Source: Kribbella soli (GTDB lineage: Bacteria > Actinomycetota > Actinomycetes > Propionibacteriales > Kribbellaceae). From it: DNA of 64,000 nucleotides. A program made the position numbers and the translations under genes. The first letter of the stretch is position 1; the number at the start of each line of letters is the position of its first letter. Below the pieces are notes generated by a model. The model saw only the letters and a program-made list of their open reading frames with translations, searched no databases and was not told the DNA's origin. The stretch is from contig NZ_SJJZ01000003.1 of the NCBI RefSeq assembly GCF_004331345.1, positions 248,001-312,000 of the forward strand, written 5' to 3'. This document shows, piece by piece, positions 50,672 through 58,589 of the stretch.

Positions 50672-52626
50672 TGCGCGCACGACTGGCCCGGCAGCTCTCC
50701 CGCCCCGGGATCAACTTCAAGCGGCTGCCACCTGCGGCCTGGCTCGCTGTCGCGGTCCTGGCGGTGGTGATCCTGGCCGCGATCTTTGCTCCGCTGCTGA
50801 CGCCGTACGACATCCTGACGCAGGAGGACGCCGGCGGCGGGCCGTCGGGGGCGCACTGGTTCGGGCTCGACAGCGCGAACCGGGACATCTTCACCCGGCT
50901 CGTGTACGGCGCTCGCTGGTCGCTGCTGATCGGCCTCGGCGCGACCGCGCTCGCACTGACCGCGGGCGCGATCGTCGGAGCTGTCGCGGCCACCACCCGG
51001 AAGGCGGTCGACGAGACCGTGATGCGGATCCTCGACGTCGTGATGGCGTTCCCCGGGATCGCGCTCGCCGCCGTACTGGTCGCGGTGTTCGGTGGATCCA
51101 TCCCGGTTCTCGTGATCGCGATCGCCTTCCTCTACACGCCGCCCGTGGCCAGAGTGGTCCGCGCCAACGTCCTCGCGCAGTACGGCGAGGACTATGTGGT
51201 CGCGGAGCGGATCATCGGCGCCCGGACCCCGCACATCCTGCTCCGGCACGTGGCGATCAACTGTGCCGCTCCGGTGCTGGTGTTCTGTACGGTGATGGTT
51301 GCCGACGCCATCGTCTTCGAGGCGTCGCTGTCCTTCATCGGGGCCGGGGTCCGGCCACCGGAGCCTTCCTGGGGCTCGGTGATTGCCGACGGCAAGAACA
51401 TGGTGTTGCTGGGCGGCTGGTGGGCGACGGTGTTCCCGGGACTGCTGATCCTGATCACCGTGCTGTCGCTGAACATCCTGTCCGAGGCCGTCTCCGACGC
51501 CTGGGCGGCACCGGGCGGACGCCGGGCGACCCCCAAGAAGCGGGACAAGGACGCGCTGGAGACCGCACAGCCGGGCTCTGGCGAGCTGGTCGAGCTTCCC
51601 GGTCTGGACCTGGCGGCCACGCGGCTGCGGGAACGCGCGCGGCCGTTGCCGGACGGTGAACCCGTGCTGTCCGTGCAGCAGTTGGCGATCGGCTTCAAGG
51701 GCCGGCACGACGGGGTCGACGTCGTCGACCGGATCAGCTTCGACGTACGGCCGGGCGAGGTGCTCGGACTGGTCGGCGAGTCCGGCTGTGGCAAGTCGCT
51801 GACCGCGCTCACGGTGATGGGGCTGGAGCCGCGGGGCGCCCGGATCAGTGGCCGGATCCGGTTCGACGGCAAGAACCTGCTGAGTCTGCCTCGCGCCGAA
51901 CGGCGCCGGCTGCTCGGTCACGACATGGCCATGATCTACCAGGATGCGCTGTCCTCACTGAACCCGGCGATGACGATCAGAGCGCAGTTGAAGCAGGTGG
52001 TCCGCCGCGGCGGACGGCGTACTCCGGCAGAACTGCTGGAACTGGTCGGACTGGATCCCGAGCGGACCCTGACCAGCTACCCGCACGAACTGTCCGGTGG
52101 TCAGCGCCAGCGGGTGCTGATCGCGATGGCGCTGTCCCGGGAACCGAAGTTGATCGTCGCCGACGAGCCGACCACAGCCCTCGACGTCACCGTGCAGGCG
52201 CAGGTGATCCAGCTGCTGCTGCGGCTGCGGGCCGAACTCGGCTTCGCCCTGATCCTGGTATCGCACGACCTGGCACTGGTGGCCGACGTCACCGACCGGG
52301 TGGTGGTGATGTACGGCGGCCAGATCGTCGAGACCGGTGTCACGGCCGACCTGGTCGGCGAGCCCGCGCACCATTACGCCCGTGGCCTGCTCGGGTCTGT
52401 CCTGTCGCTGGAGTCCGGCGCGGCCCGGCTGACCCAGATCCGCGGCGTCGTGCCCTCGCCGGCCGACTTCCCCGCCGGTTGCCGGTTCGCCGACCGGTGC
52501 CCGATGGTCACCGATCTGTGCCGCAGCACAACACCCGAACTGTCCGGCCGGCTTTCGCAGCACCTGGTCGCTTGCCATCATCCGGCAGTTGTCCTCCAGC
52601 CGCTGGAGAAGGAGGCGCTGCGATGA
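50671..52626 (+). CDS. ABC importer DppC permease fused to DppD ATPase
   Basis: 651 residues. Residues 1-285: DppC/OppC permease with six helices and the loop RANVLAQYGEDYVVAERIIGARTPHILLRHV. A linker (about 285-330) follows, then an ATPase domain: Walker A GESGCGKS (about 368), Q-loop MIYQDALSSLNPAM, signature LSGGQRQRVLIA, Walker B LIVADEPTTALD, and a C-terminal oligopeptide-transporter tail (AGCRFADRCPMVTDLC). Such fusions are known in actinomycetes. Confidence 0.92.
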   Translation: MRARLARQLSRPGINFKRLPPAAWLAVAVLAVVILAAIFAPLLTPYDILTQEDAGGGPSGAHWFGLDSANRDIFTRLVYGARWSLLIGLGATALALTAGAIVGAVAATTRKAVDETVMRILDVVMAFPGIALAAVLVAVFGGSIPVLVIAIAFLYTPPVARVVRANVLAQYGEDYVVAERIIGARTPHILLRHVAINCAAPVLVFCTVMVADAIVFEASLSFIGAGVRPPEPSWGSVIADGKNMVLLGGWWATVFPGLLILITVLSLNILSEAVSDAWAAPGGRRATPKKRDKDALETAQPGSGELVELPGLDLAATRLRERARPLPDGEPVLSVQQLAIGFKGRHDGVDVVDRISFDVRPGEVLGLVGESGCGKSLTALTVMGLEPRGARISGRIRFDGKNLLSLPRAERRRLLGHDMAMIYQDALSSLNPAMTIRAQLKQVVRRGGRRTPAELLELVGLDPERTLTSYPHELSGGQRQRVLIAMALSREPKLIVADEPTTALDVTVQAQVIQLLLRLRAELGFALILVSHDLALVADVTDRVVVMYGGQIVETGVTADLVGEPAHHYARGLLGSVLSLESGAARLTQIRGVVPSPADFPAGCRFADRCPMVTDLCRSTTPELSGRLSQHLVACHHPAVVLQPLEKEALR

Positions 52627-53642
52627 CGGAGACGGTGCTCGAACTGTCGGACGTGCACGTCGTCCACCGAGCCAGGTCCGGGGGCCTGTTCAGCAAAGAT
52701 CGGGTCTATGCGCTGACCGGGGCTGATCTGACCGTCGCCGCCGGTGAGACCGTCGGCGTGGTCGGCGAGTCCGGCTGTGGGAAGTCCACGTTGGCCAAGG
52801 TCCTGGTCGGTGTCCAGCGACCGACCGCGGGTACGGCCGCGTTCCGGGGCCGGGACATCTGGTCGATGACACCGGCCGAACGCCGCGAGGCCATCGGCAC
52901 CGGGACCGGGATGATCTTCCAGGATCCGTCGACCGCCCTGAACCGCCGGCTGCCCGTTCATCGCGTGCTGCGTGATCCGCTCGACGTGCACCGTCGCGGA
53001 ACCGTTGCCCAGCGCAACGAACGGGTCCGGGACCTGATGGGCCTGGTGGGTCTGCCCCGGAGCGTCGCCGACGCCCTGCCCGGCCAGTTGTCCGGTGGCC
53101 AGCGGCAGCGCGTCGCGATCGCCCGGGCGCTGGCCCTGGAGCCGGCGCTACTGGTCGCCGACGAGCCGACCAGTGCTCTCGACGTCTCCGTCCGGGCGCA
53201 GATCCTGAACCTGCTGCTGGACCTCAAGGAACGCCTCGGCCTGGCCATGGTGTTCGTCTCGCACGACATCCAGACCGTACGCCGGATGAGTGACCGGGTG
53301 GTCACCATGTACCTCGGCCGGATCGTCGAGCAGGCACCGGCCGTCGGCATCGCCCGGCAGGCGCGGCATCCCTACACCCGCGCGCTGTTCTCGGCGACCC
53401 CCGGCCTGATCTCGCCGATCGACCCGATCCCGCTGACCGGGCCGGTGCCGTCGGCCACTCGACCGCCGAGCGGCTGCCCGTTCCGGACCCGCTGCTGGAA
53501 GGCCGACGACAGCTGCTCCGGTGCGATGCCCGAGTTCGAGTCCGATGCCGCCGAGCCGGCGCACCGGTTCCGCTGCTATCACCCCGTGGTCGCGCAAGAG
53601 TCCACCGATGACCTGATCACCCAAGCATTGGAGCGTTCATGA
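52623..53642 (+). CDS. ABC importer ATPase, DppF/OppF type
   Basis: 339 residues. Walker A GESGCGKST (48-56), signature LSGGQRQRVAIA, Walker B LLVADEPTSALD, and the C-terminal cysteine tail CPFRTRCWKADDSC, the (non-)iron-sulfur cluster-like motif of this family. ATG at 52623 overlaps the upstream stop by 4 bases; the frame runs further upstream but only inside the preceding gene. The stop overlaps the DapA-like gene by 4 bases. Confidence 0.93.
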   Translation: MTETVLELSDVHVVHRARSGGLFSKDRVYALTGADLTVAAGETVGVVGESGCGKSTLAKVLVGVQRPTAGTAAFRGRDIWSMTPAERREAIGTGTGMIFQDPSTALNRRLPVHRVLRDPLDVHRRGTVAQRNERVRDLMGLVGLPRSVADALPGQLSGGQRQRVAIARALALEPALLVADEPTSALDVSVRAQILNLLLDLKERLGLAMVFVSHDIQTVRRMSDRVVTMYLGRIVEQAPAVGIARQARHPYTRALFSATPGLISPIDPIPLTGPVPSATRPPSGCPFRTRCWKADDSCSGAMPEFESDAAEPAHRFRCYHPVVAQESTDDLITQALERS

Positions 53643-54574
53643 CCTTGCCTGCCCGCCTGACCGGTGTCATCCCACCTGTCTGTACGCCGTTCACGCCGGA
53701 TCACCAGGTGGACACCGCCTCCCTGGTCCGGCTGGTCGACCACCTGATCGACGGCGGCGTGAGCGGCTTGTTCGTCCTCGGCTCCACCTCCGAGGTGGCG
53801 TACCTGCCGGACGGACATCGCCGGGTGGTGCTGGACACGGTGGTGGGCCACGTGGCAGGCCGGTTGCCGGTGCTGGCAGGTGTCATCGACATGGCGACCT
53901 TGCGGGTGATCGACCACGTCCGGACGGCCGTCGCGGCCGGCGTGGACGGCATCGTCGTCACCGCGCCCTTCTACACCCGCACCCATCCGGCGGAGATCGA
54001 CGAACACTTCCGGAGAGTCGCGGCGGCCGCAGGGCTCCCGGTGTTCGCCTACGACCTGCCGGTGGCGGTGCACTCCAAGCTCGGCGCCGACTTGGTGCTG
54101 CAGCTCGCGGCCGACGGAGTACTGGCCGGCCTGAAGGATTCCAGCGGTGACGAGGGTGGTCTGCGCAACGTCATCCTGCGGGCGCGCGACCGTGGTGACA
54201 TCACCGACTTCAGCGTGCTCACGGGCTCGGAACTGACCGTCGACAGCGCACTGTGGATGGGAGCCGACGGAGTGGTCCCGGGGCTCGGCAACGTGGACCC
54301 CCACGGCTACGTCAAGCTCTTCGACCATGCGGCGGCCGGCGAGTGGGAGGACGCGCGCGCCGAGCAGGAGCGGCTGGTGCGGCTGTTCGAACTGATCGGG
54401 GTCGGCGACCCGGTCCGGATGGGCATGAGTTCCTCCGCCCTCGGGGCCTTCAAGGCAGCGCTGCAACTGCGTGGCGTGATCAAGTACGGCGTGATGGCGC
54501 CGCCCCAGATCCCCTTGGACACCGACGAGATCGCCCAGGTCGGGAAGTACTTGGTAGCGGCCGGCCTCCTCTGA
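53639..54574 (+). CDS. DapA/NAL superfamily aldolase or lyase, importer-linked
   Basis: 311 residues. The DapA/NAL barrel: GSTSEV in place of GSTGE (49-54), Tyr138 in FAYDLP and Schiff-base Lys166 in AGLKDSSG. Members cleave 2-oxo-3-deoxy acids (sialic acid, KDG) or make dihydrodipicolinate. Placement at the end of an ABC importer operon suggests it acts on the imported compound or its product. ATGA overlap with the ATPase gene. A second DapA-family gene is at 4871-5764, so the two should not be assumed to be dapA. Confidence 0.87.
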   Translation: MTLPARLTGVIPPVCTPFTPDHQVDTASLVRLVDHLIDGGVSGLFVLGSTSEVAYLPDGHRRVVLDTVVGHVAGRLPVLAGVIDMATLRVIDHVRTAVAAGVDGIVVTAPFYTRTHPAEIDEHFRRVAAAAGLPVFAYDLPVAVHSKLGADLVLQLAADGVLAGLKDSSGDEGGLRNVILRARDRGDITDFSVLTGSELTVDSALWMGADGVVPGLGNVDPHGYVKLFDHAAAGEWEDARAEQERLVRLFELIGVGDPVRMGMSSSALGAFKAALQLRGVIKYGVMAPPQIPLDTDEIAQVGKYLVAAGLL

Positions 54575-54634
54575 CCAGGCAGCGGAGCGAGGAGGGCCTC
54601 GTCGGCGCCAGGAACGCTGGAGGCATCCACGATT

Positions 54635-54663
54635 TTGCTTGAATCGAACAGGTGTTCTAATAT
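54635..54663 (+). promoter_or_regulatory. SOS promoter with LexA box for the HNH endonuclease gene
   Basis: TTGCTT (54635-54640) and TAATAT (54658-54663) are separated by 17 bases, and the LexA-type box TCGAAC-AGGT-GTTCTA covers 54644-54659. The ATG follows 6 bases after the -10 with no ribosome site. The spacing is the same as in the imuA' promoter (20584-20612). In M. tuberculosis, LexA boxes have been reported in front of members of this (13E12) family. Confidence 0.9.
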
Positions 54664-54669
54664 AGATCC

Positions 54670-56778
54670 ATGTCGGCGGCGGTGATCGAACAGCTTCCCG
54701 GCGAGCAAGCACTCGCCGGGATTGAGGCTGCGCTGGTGCCGCCGGATGACTTGCCTGACCCTGGTGATCCACGTCCTCCGCGCTATGTAGGCGAAGAGGA
54801 TTGGTACGACGACCTGCCGCCGATGTCGCGCGTGGATGGGCTGGAGTGGGAGCTGTGGGCCGGGGTCGAGCAGGACGAGGCCGAACGAGAGATGCTGCGG
54901 CTGAAGGCACCGACGTGGGTCTTCCTGCCGCCCGGAGCCGAGCTGGCGGCAGCATTGGAGGAGCTGCGGCCACAGTGCGAGTCACCGATCGCACTGATCG
55001 AGGCGATGAAGGCCGCGGCCCGGATGGAAGCCTGGGCCGCAGCCATCAAGACCGCCGCGATGGCCTCGTTCTCCCGGCAACGCAAGGCCCAAGCCACCGA
55101 CATCCCCCGCCCCACCCAGGTCGACTCCTCCGGCCGGCCGATCGACCCCGAACGCTCCTGGGCCGCAGAAGTCGGCGCCGCACTACGACTGTCCACCAAC
55201 ACCGCCGCCCGGCACATCGACACAGCACTCCACTTGACCGGCACCCTGCCGGCCACCCACACCGCGCTACGCTGCGGCGCCCTGACCTGGTCCAAGGCAC
55301 TCGCCATCTCTGAAGCCACCCGAGCCCTCCCCGACACCGCCGCGCAAGCCGTCGAGGCACACGTGCTGCGCCGCGCCCCAGGCCAGACCCACGCCAACCT
55401 GAACGCCTCTCTGCGCCGCCAGGTCGCCAAACACACCACCCACGACGCCGCCAACCGCCATCGTGCCGCCGTCACCGAACGCACCTGCAAGATCGTCCCG
55501 CTCGCCGACGGCATGGCCGGGCTGTGGGTCGTGCACACCGCCGACAAGATCCAGCAGATGTGGATCGTCATCCAAGCCATGGCCGACCTCGCCAAGCGAA
55601 CGACGCCGACCAGCAAGCCCAACCAGACAGGCGGCGACACGTCAGCCCGCCACCCCGCCGGCGAGCCCAGCAACGCAGGCACCGGTTCGCCGGCCTCGCA
55701 CTCCAGCAGCACGACCACCGCGCAGGACACCGCGGGCAGCGCCAGCAGCGCCAGCAGCGCCAGCAGCGCCAGCAGCGCCAGCAGCGCCAGCAGCGCAGAC
55801 AACACCGGCATCGCCGGCCCGCAACTTGATCGCCGCGCTGGCAACTCCGGCGCCTCAACCGACGCCGACACCAGCGCGAAAACCGACGCGGCTTCCGGAG
55901 CTCGGACGACCAAGTCCAAGTCCAACGCCGCTCGTGCTGACGATGTCACCGGGACCGTCCGGTCCGGACCGGATTTCTCCGGCGGCTCGGCCGAGATGGA
56001 ATCAGGTCAGCGGACAAGGGACGAGCGGAATGTTGAGCAGCGACGGGCTGACGTGGTGGCGGACGTGTTCGAGCAAATGCTGCACAACGGGGTCGATTGG
56101 CTCGGTCGCCGACTACCGGACCAGCATCGCCGACGACCACACATCGAGATTCTCGTACCGATAACCACCCTGCTCGGCGTGGACGACGACCCCTGCGAAC
56201 TCACCGGCTACGGACCCATCCCTGCCGAAATGGCCCGCCGCATCGCCACCAGCGGCACTTGGCGACGGCTCCTCACCGACCCCACCAACGGGACTGTGCT
56301 CGAGGCCGCCACCACCCGCCACGACCCTGGCGCGGTCGTCAGTGAAACTCTCCTCGCCCGGCACCCCGTCTGCGCATGGCCCGGCTGCAATCGCATGTCC
56401 CGCGAATGCGACCGCGACCACGCGACCCCGTTCGCACAGAGCCGGCGGACCAGCCTGTCCGGGTTGGTGCCGTACTGCGAGTACCACCATGTCATCAAGG
56501 ACACCCCCGCGTGGGGATGGAAGAGCACCGCGCACGACGACGGCTCCGTTACTCTCACCGCCCCCACCGGCCACCGATACACAACCGTTCCACCCGCCCG
56601 CGGCCCGATCACCCAGCACCACAACGATCAGCACCACAACGATCAGCAACCCAGGATCCAACCACCGACAAAACAAACACCGACCAGACGATCACCAACA
56701 ACACCGCCGCCAACAACACAGCCACGGGTCAGGCAGTCGTCGACAGCACAGCCGTCGGAGGACCCACCACCGTTCTGA
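54670..56778 (+). CDS. DUF222 / HNH endonuclease (13E12 repeat family)
   Basis: 702 residues. DUF222 region about residues 75-330 (AAARMEAWAAAIKTAAMASFSRQR, LRLSTNTAARHIDTALHL, GALTWSKALAISEA). A low-complexity Ser/Ala/Thr-rich insertion covers about 300-450 and carries six exact 9-bp repeats. The HNH nuclease is at about 566-610 (CAWPGCNRMSRECDRDHATPF, then YCEYHHVIKD). The tail is Thr/Pro/Gln-rich. The gene is preceded by a LexA-type promoter and no ribosome site, so a leaderless SOS-induced mRNA is expected. Substrate DNA unknown; family members are abundant and function is unproven. Confidence 0.92.
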   Translation: MSAAVIEQLPGEQALAGIEAALVPPDDLPDPGDPRPPRYVGEEDWYDDLPPMSRVDGLEWELWAGVEQDEAEREMLRLKAPTWVFLPPGAELAAALEELRPQCESPIALIEAMKAAARMEAWAAAIKTAAMASFSRQRKAQATDIPRPTQVDSSGRPIDPERSWAAEVGAALRLSTNTAARHIDTALHLTGTLPATHTALRCGALTWSKALAISEATRALPDTAAQAVEAHVLRRAPGQTHANLNASLRRQVAKHTTHDAANRHRAAVTERTCKIVPLADGMAGLWVVHTADKIQQMWIVIQAMADLAKRTTPTSKPNQTGGDTSARHPAGEPSNAGTGSPASHSSSTTTAQDTAGSASSASSASSASSASSASSADNTGIAGPQLDRRAGNSGASTDADTSAKTDAASGARTTKSKSNAARADDVTGTVRSGPDFSGGSAEMESGQRTRDERNVEQRRADVVADVFEQMLHNGVDWLGRRLPDQHRRRPHIEILVPITTLLGVDDDPCELTGYGPIPAEMARRIATSGTWRRLLTDPTNGTVLEAATTRHDPGAVVSETLLARHPVCAWPGCNRMSRECDRDHATPFAQSRRTSLSGLVPYCEYHHVIKDTPAWGWKSTAHDDGSVTLTAPTGHRYTTVPPARGPITQHHNDQHHNDQQPRIQPPTKQTPTRRSPTTPPPTTQPRVRQSSTAQPSEDPPPF
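55741..55794 (+). repeat. Six exact 9-bp tandem repeats inside the HNH gene
   Basis: GCCAGCAGC repeated six times without change, coding for (Ala-Ser-Ser)6. As the unit is a multiple of three bases, slippage would alter the linker length and keep the frame. Near the 3' end a 15-base duplication (CACCACAACGATCAG) is also present at about 56617-56646. Confidence 0.95.
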
Positions 56779-56934
56779 TCGGCAGCTTGTCCTGCCGCCG
56801 ATGTCTCCAGACACCGTCCAGGTGAAGAGCTCTCGGCTGGCAACTCCCCGCGCGATGTGCAGTGGACGCACGACGTACTCAGTCGAGGTCGCGGTCGCTG
56901 CCCGGTCGCTGCTCGGTCGTGAGCTGCCGGCTTC

Positions 56935-57810
56935 CTAGCGGTCTCGCGCCGGGTTGGAGTGCTGGTTGACGAAGGTGCGCACCAGGTCGGCGTACCGGTT
57001 CGGCTCTTCGAAGTGTGGGAAGTGGCCAGAGCGGGTGAAGGTGACGAGTCGGCCGGTCGGAACGGTGTTGCGGTAGGTCTCGACCGAGATCGGGTCCGTC
57101 GCGAGATCGTCGATGCCCTCGATCAACAGGCTCGGTTGCGGTATCAGGGCCAACCGATCGAGCTTCGAGGCGTACAGCTCAGGCAGCGTCACCATGTGAC
57201 TGTTGCCGCGGGCCCACATCTCGTCGGTGAAGCCGGCTGCGTCGCCGAGACCCATGAACTCCGAGCGGCGCGATGGATCGTGGAAGGACAGATCCTGGAA
57301 GCGCTCGCCGAGACCGAACGCCAGCTCGTAGGTCCTGTCGTCCGCCGTGAGTCGGCGGTCCACGACGGCCAGCTCACGGCATCGCGCGGCACGGTCGGCA
57401 TCACCAAGCTCGTCGTACAGGCGCGCGAAGATCGGCAACCGGTGACGATCGTTGGCGTCGAAGTCCCAGCAGGGGCAGTCGAAGATCACCGCGCTGACCG
57501 CCGAAGGATGCCGGATCGCGTACTCGACCGCGTAGTTGCCGCCGGCCGAGTGGCCGAGGATCGCCCAGCGCTCGATCCCCAGCTGGACACGCAACTCCTC
57601 GAAGTCGGCCAGCAGCACGTCCAGATCGACGCGCTCGCCCGGCGGCAGCGGCGACCGGAGGACCCCACGCTGGTCGGGCGCGATCAGCCGAAGATCCCGG
57701 GCGAACAGGTCCGCCTGGCACTGCTGGAAGTGATAGCCGCCGCCGTGACCGTGGATGAACAACAGTGGTGGTGCGTCCGCCGCGCCGTACTCAGCGACGA
57801 ACAGCTTCAT
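56935..57810 (-). CDS. Alpha/beta hydrolase
   Basis: 291 residues. Oxyanion motif FIHGHGGG (18-25), nucleophile elbow GHSAGG with Ser88, acidic residue in the IDDLATDP region, and His in SGHFPHFEEP near the C-terminus. Typical of small esterases, lactonases and epoxide hydrolases. The ATG at 57810 overlaps the surE stop (ATGA); longer frames are not supported. 156 bases to the convergent HNH gene hold no recognised element. Substrate unknown. Confidence 0.85.
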   Translation of the reverse strand: MKLFVAEYGAADAPPLLFIHGHGGGYHFQQCQADLFARDLRLIAPDQRGVLRSPLPPGERVDLDVLLADFEELRVQLGIERWAILGHSAGGNYAVEYAIRHPSAVSAVIFDCPCWDFDANDRHRLPIFARLYDELGDADRAARCRELAVVDRRLTADDRTYELAFGLGERFQDLSFHDPSRRSEFMGLGDAAGFTDEMWARGNSHMVTLPELYASKLDRLALIPQPSLLIEGIDDLATDPISVETYRNTVPTGRLVTFTRSGHFPHFEEPNRYADLVRTFVNQHSNPARDR

Positions 57811-58577
57811 TGCACGAGGCGCTTCGCGAGGGCCGTGGCGGCGGCGTCGTCCCGGACTTCGCGGATACCGACGATCGGCGTGACCGTCACGAAGCCGTCG
57901 GCGAGCAGGGCCTCGTCGGTACCCGGAACCGTGGCGGCCTGAGGACTGCGTTCCACGACGATCATCGGCTCGCCTGTCGGAGCTGTCGTGGCGACGAGAC
58001 GAGTGAGCCGGTTCACGGCCAGCGATGCGTGCCGTACGCCGGCCAGCTGGTCCAGCGGGCGGTCCGGCACGTTGATCGTGAGCACTGTCCCGGCCGGCTC
58101 GCCGGCGATCCACCCGAGTGCGTCGCCCGCGATCCTCGCCGCGGTCGGCCAGTGGCCGGGGGCCTCCGCGTCGATGCTGACGGCGACCGCCGACGTACCC
58201 GTCTCGGCCGCCGTCAGGGCCGCCGCGACGGTGCCCGAGTGGAAGATGGACACCCCGATGTTGAGCCCCCGGTTGATCCCCGACAGCACCAGGTCCGGCG
58301 GCGGGCCGAACACGCCGGTCTGCGCCATCGTCACCGCGAGTGCCGGGGTGCCTTCGATCCCGATGAACGTCACGCCGTTCTCGACGTCGGACGCGGTCCG
58401 GATCGGCCGGTCGACCATCCCGGCCCGTGCGGAGCCGACACCGCTCTCGTCGATCATCGGAGCGACCACGAGTACATCGTACCCGAGCTTGGCGATCGCC
58501 GGTGCGAGCGCCCGAATCCCCGGGGCGCGATACCCGTCGTCGTTGGTGATCAGGACCCTTCGCGGCTCAGGCGGCAT
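57807..58577 (-). CDS. surE: 5'/3'-nucleotidase SurE
   Basis: 256 residues from the ATG at 58577. SurE signature ITNDDGY (about 10-16), metal-binding Asp pair, and LSGINRGLNIG followed by HSGTVAAALTAAETG. Removes phosphate from nucleoside monophosphates and short polyphosphates in stationary phase. It follows cobN at 12 bases and overlaps the hydrolase gene, so it is likely co-transcribed under the cobalamin riboswitch; no known link to cobalamin. Confidence 0.92.
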   Translation of the reverse strand: MPPEPRRVLITNDDGYRAPGIRALAPAIAKLGYDVLVVAPMIDESGVGSARAGMVDRPIRTASDVENGVTFIGIEGTPALAVTMAQTGVFGPPPDLVLSGINRGLNIGVSIFHSGTVAAALTAAETGTSAVAVSIDAEAPGHWPTAARIAGDALGWIAGEPAGTVLTINVPDRPLDQLAGVRHASLAVNRLTRLVATTAPTGEPMIVVERSPQAATVPGTDEALLADGFVTVTPIVGIREVRDDAAATALAKRLVQ

Positions 58578-58589
58578 ACGTCTACCCAA

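Noticed and set aside
55741..55794. Possible CRISPR array
   Set aside because: The repeats are 9 bases long without spacers and lie in frame in a protein linker.
56779..56934. Possible small gene between the HNH gene and the hydrolase
   Set aside because: Only short frames without ribosome sites or protein-like composition were seen.
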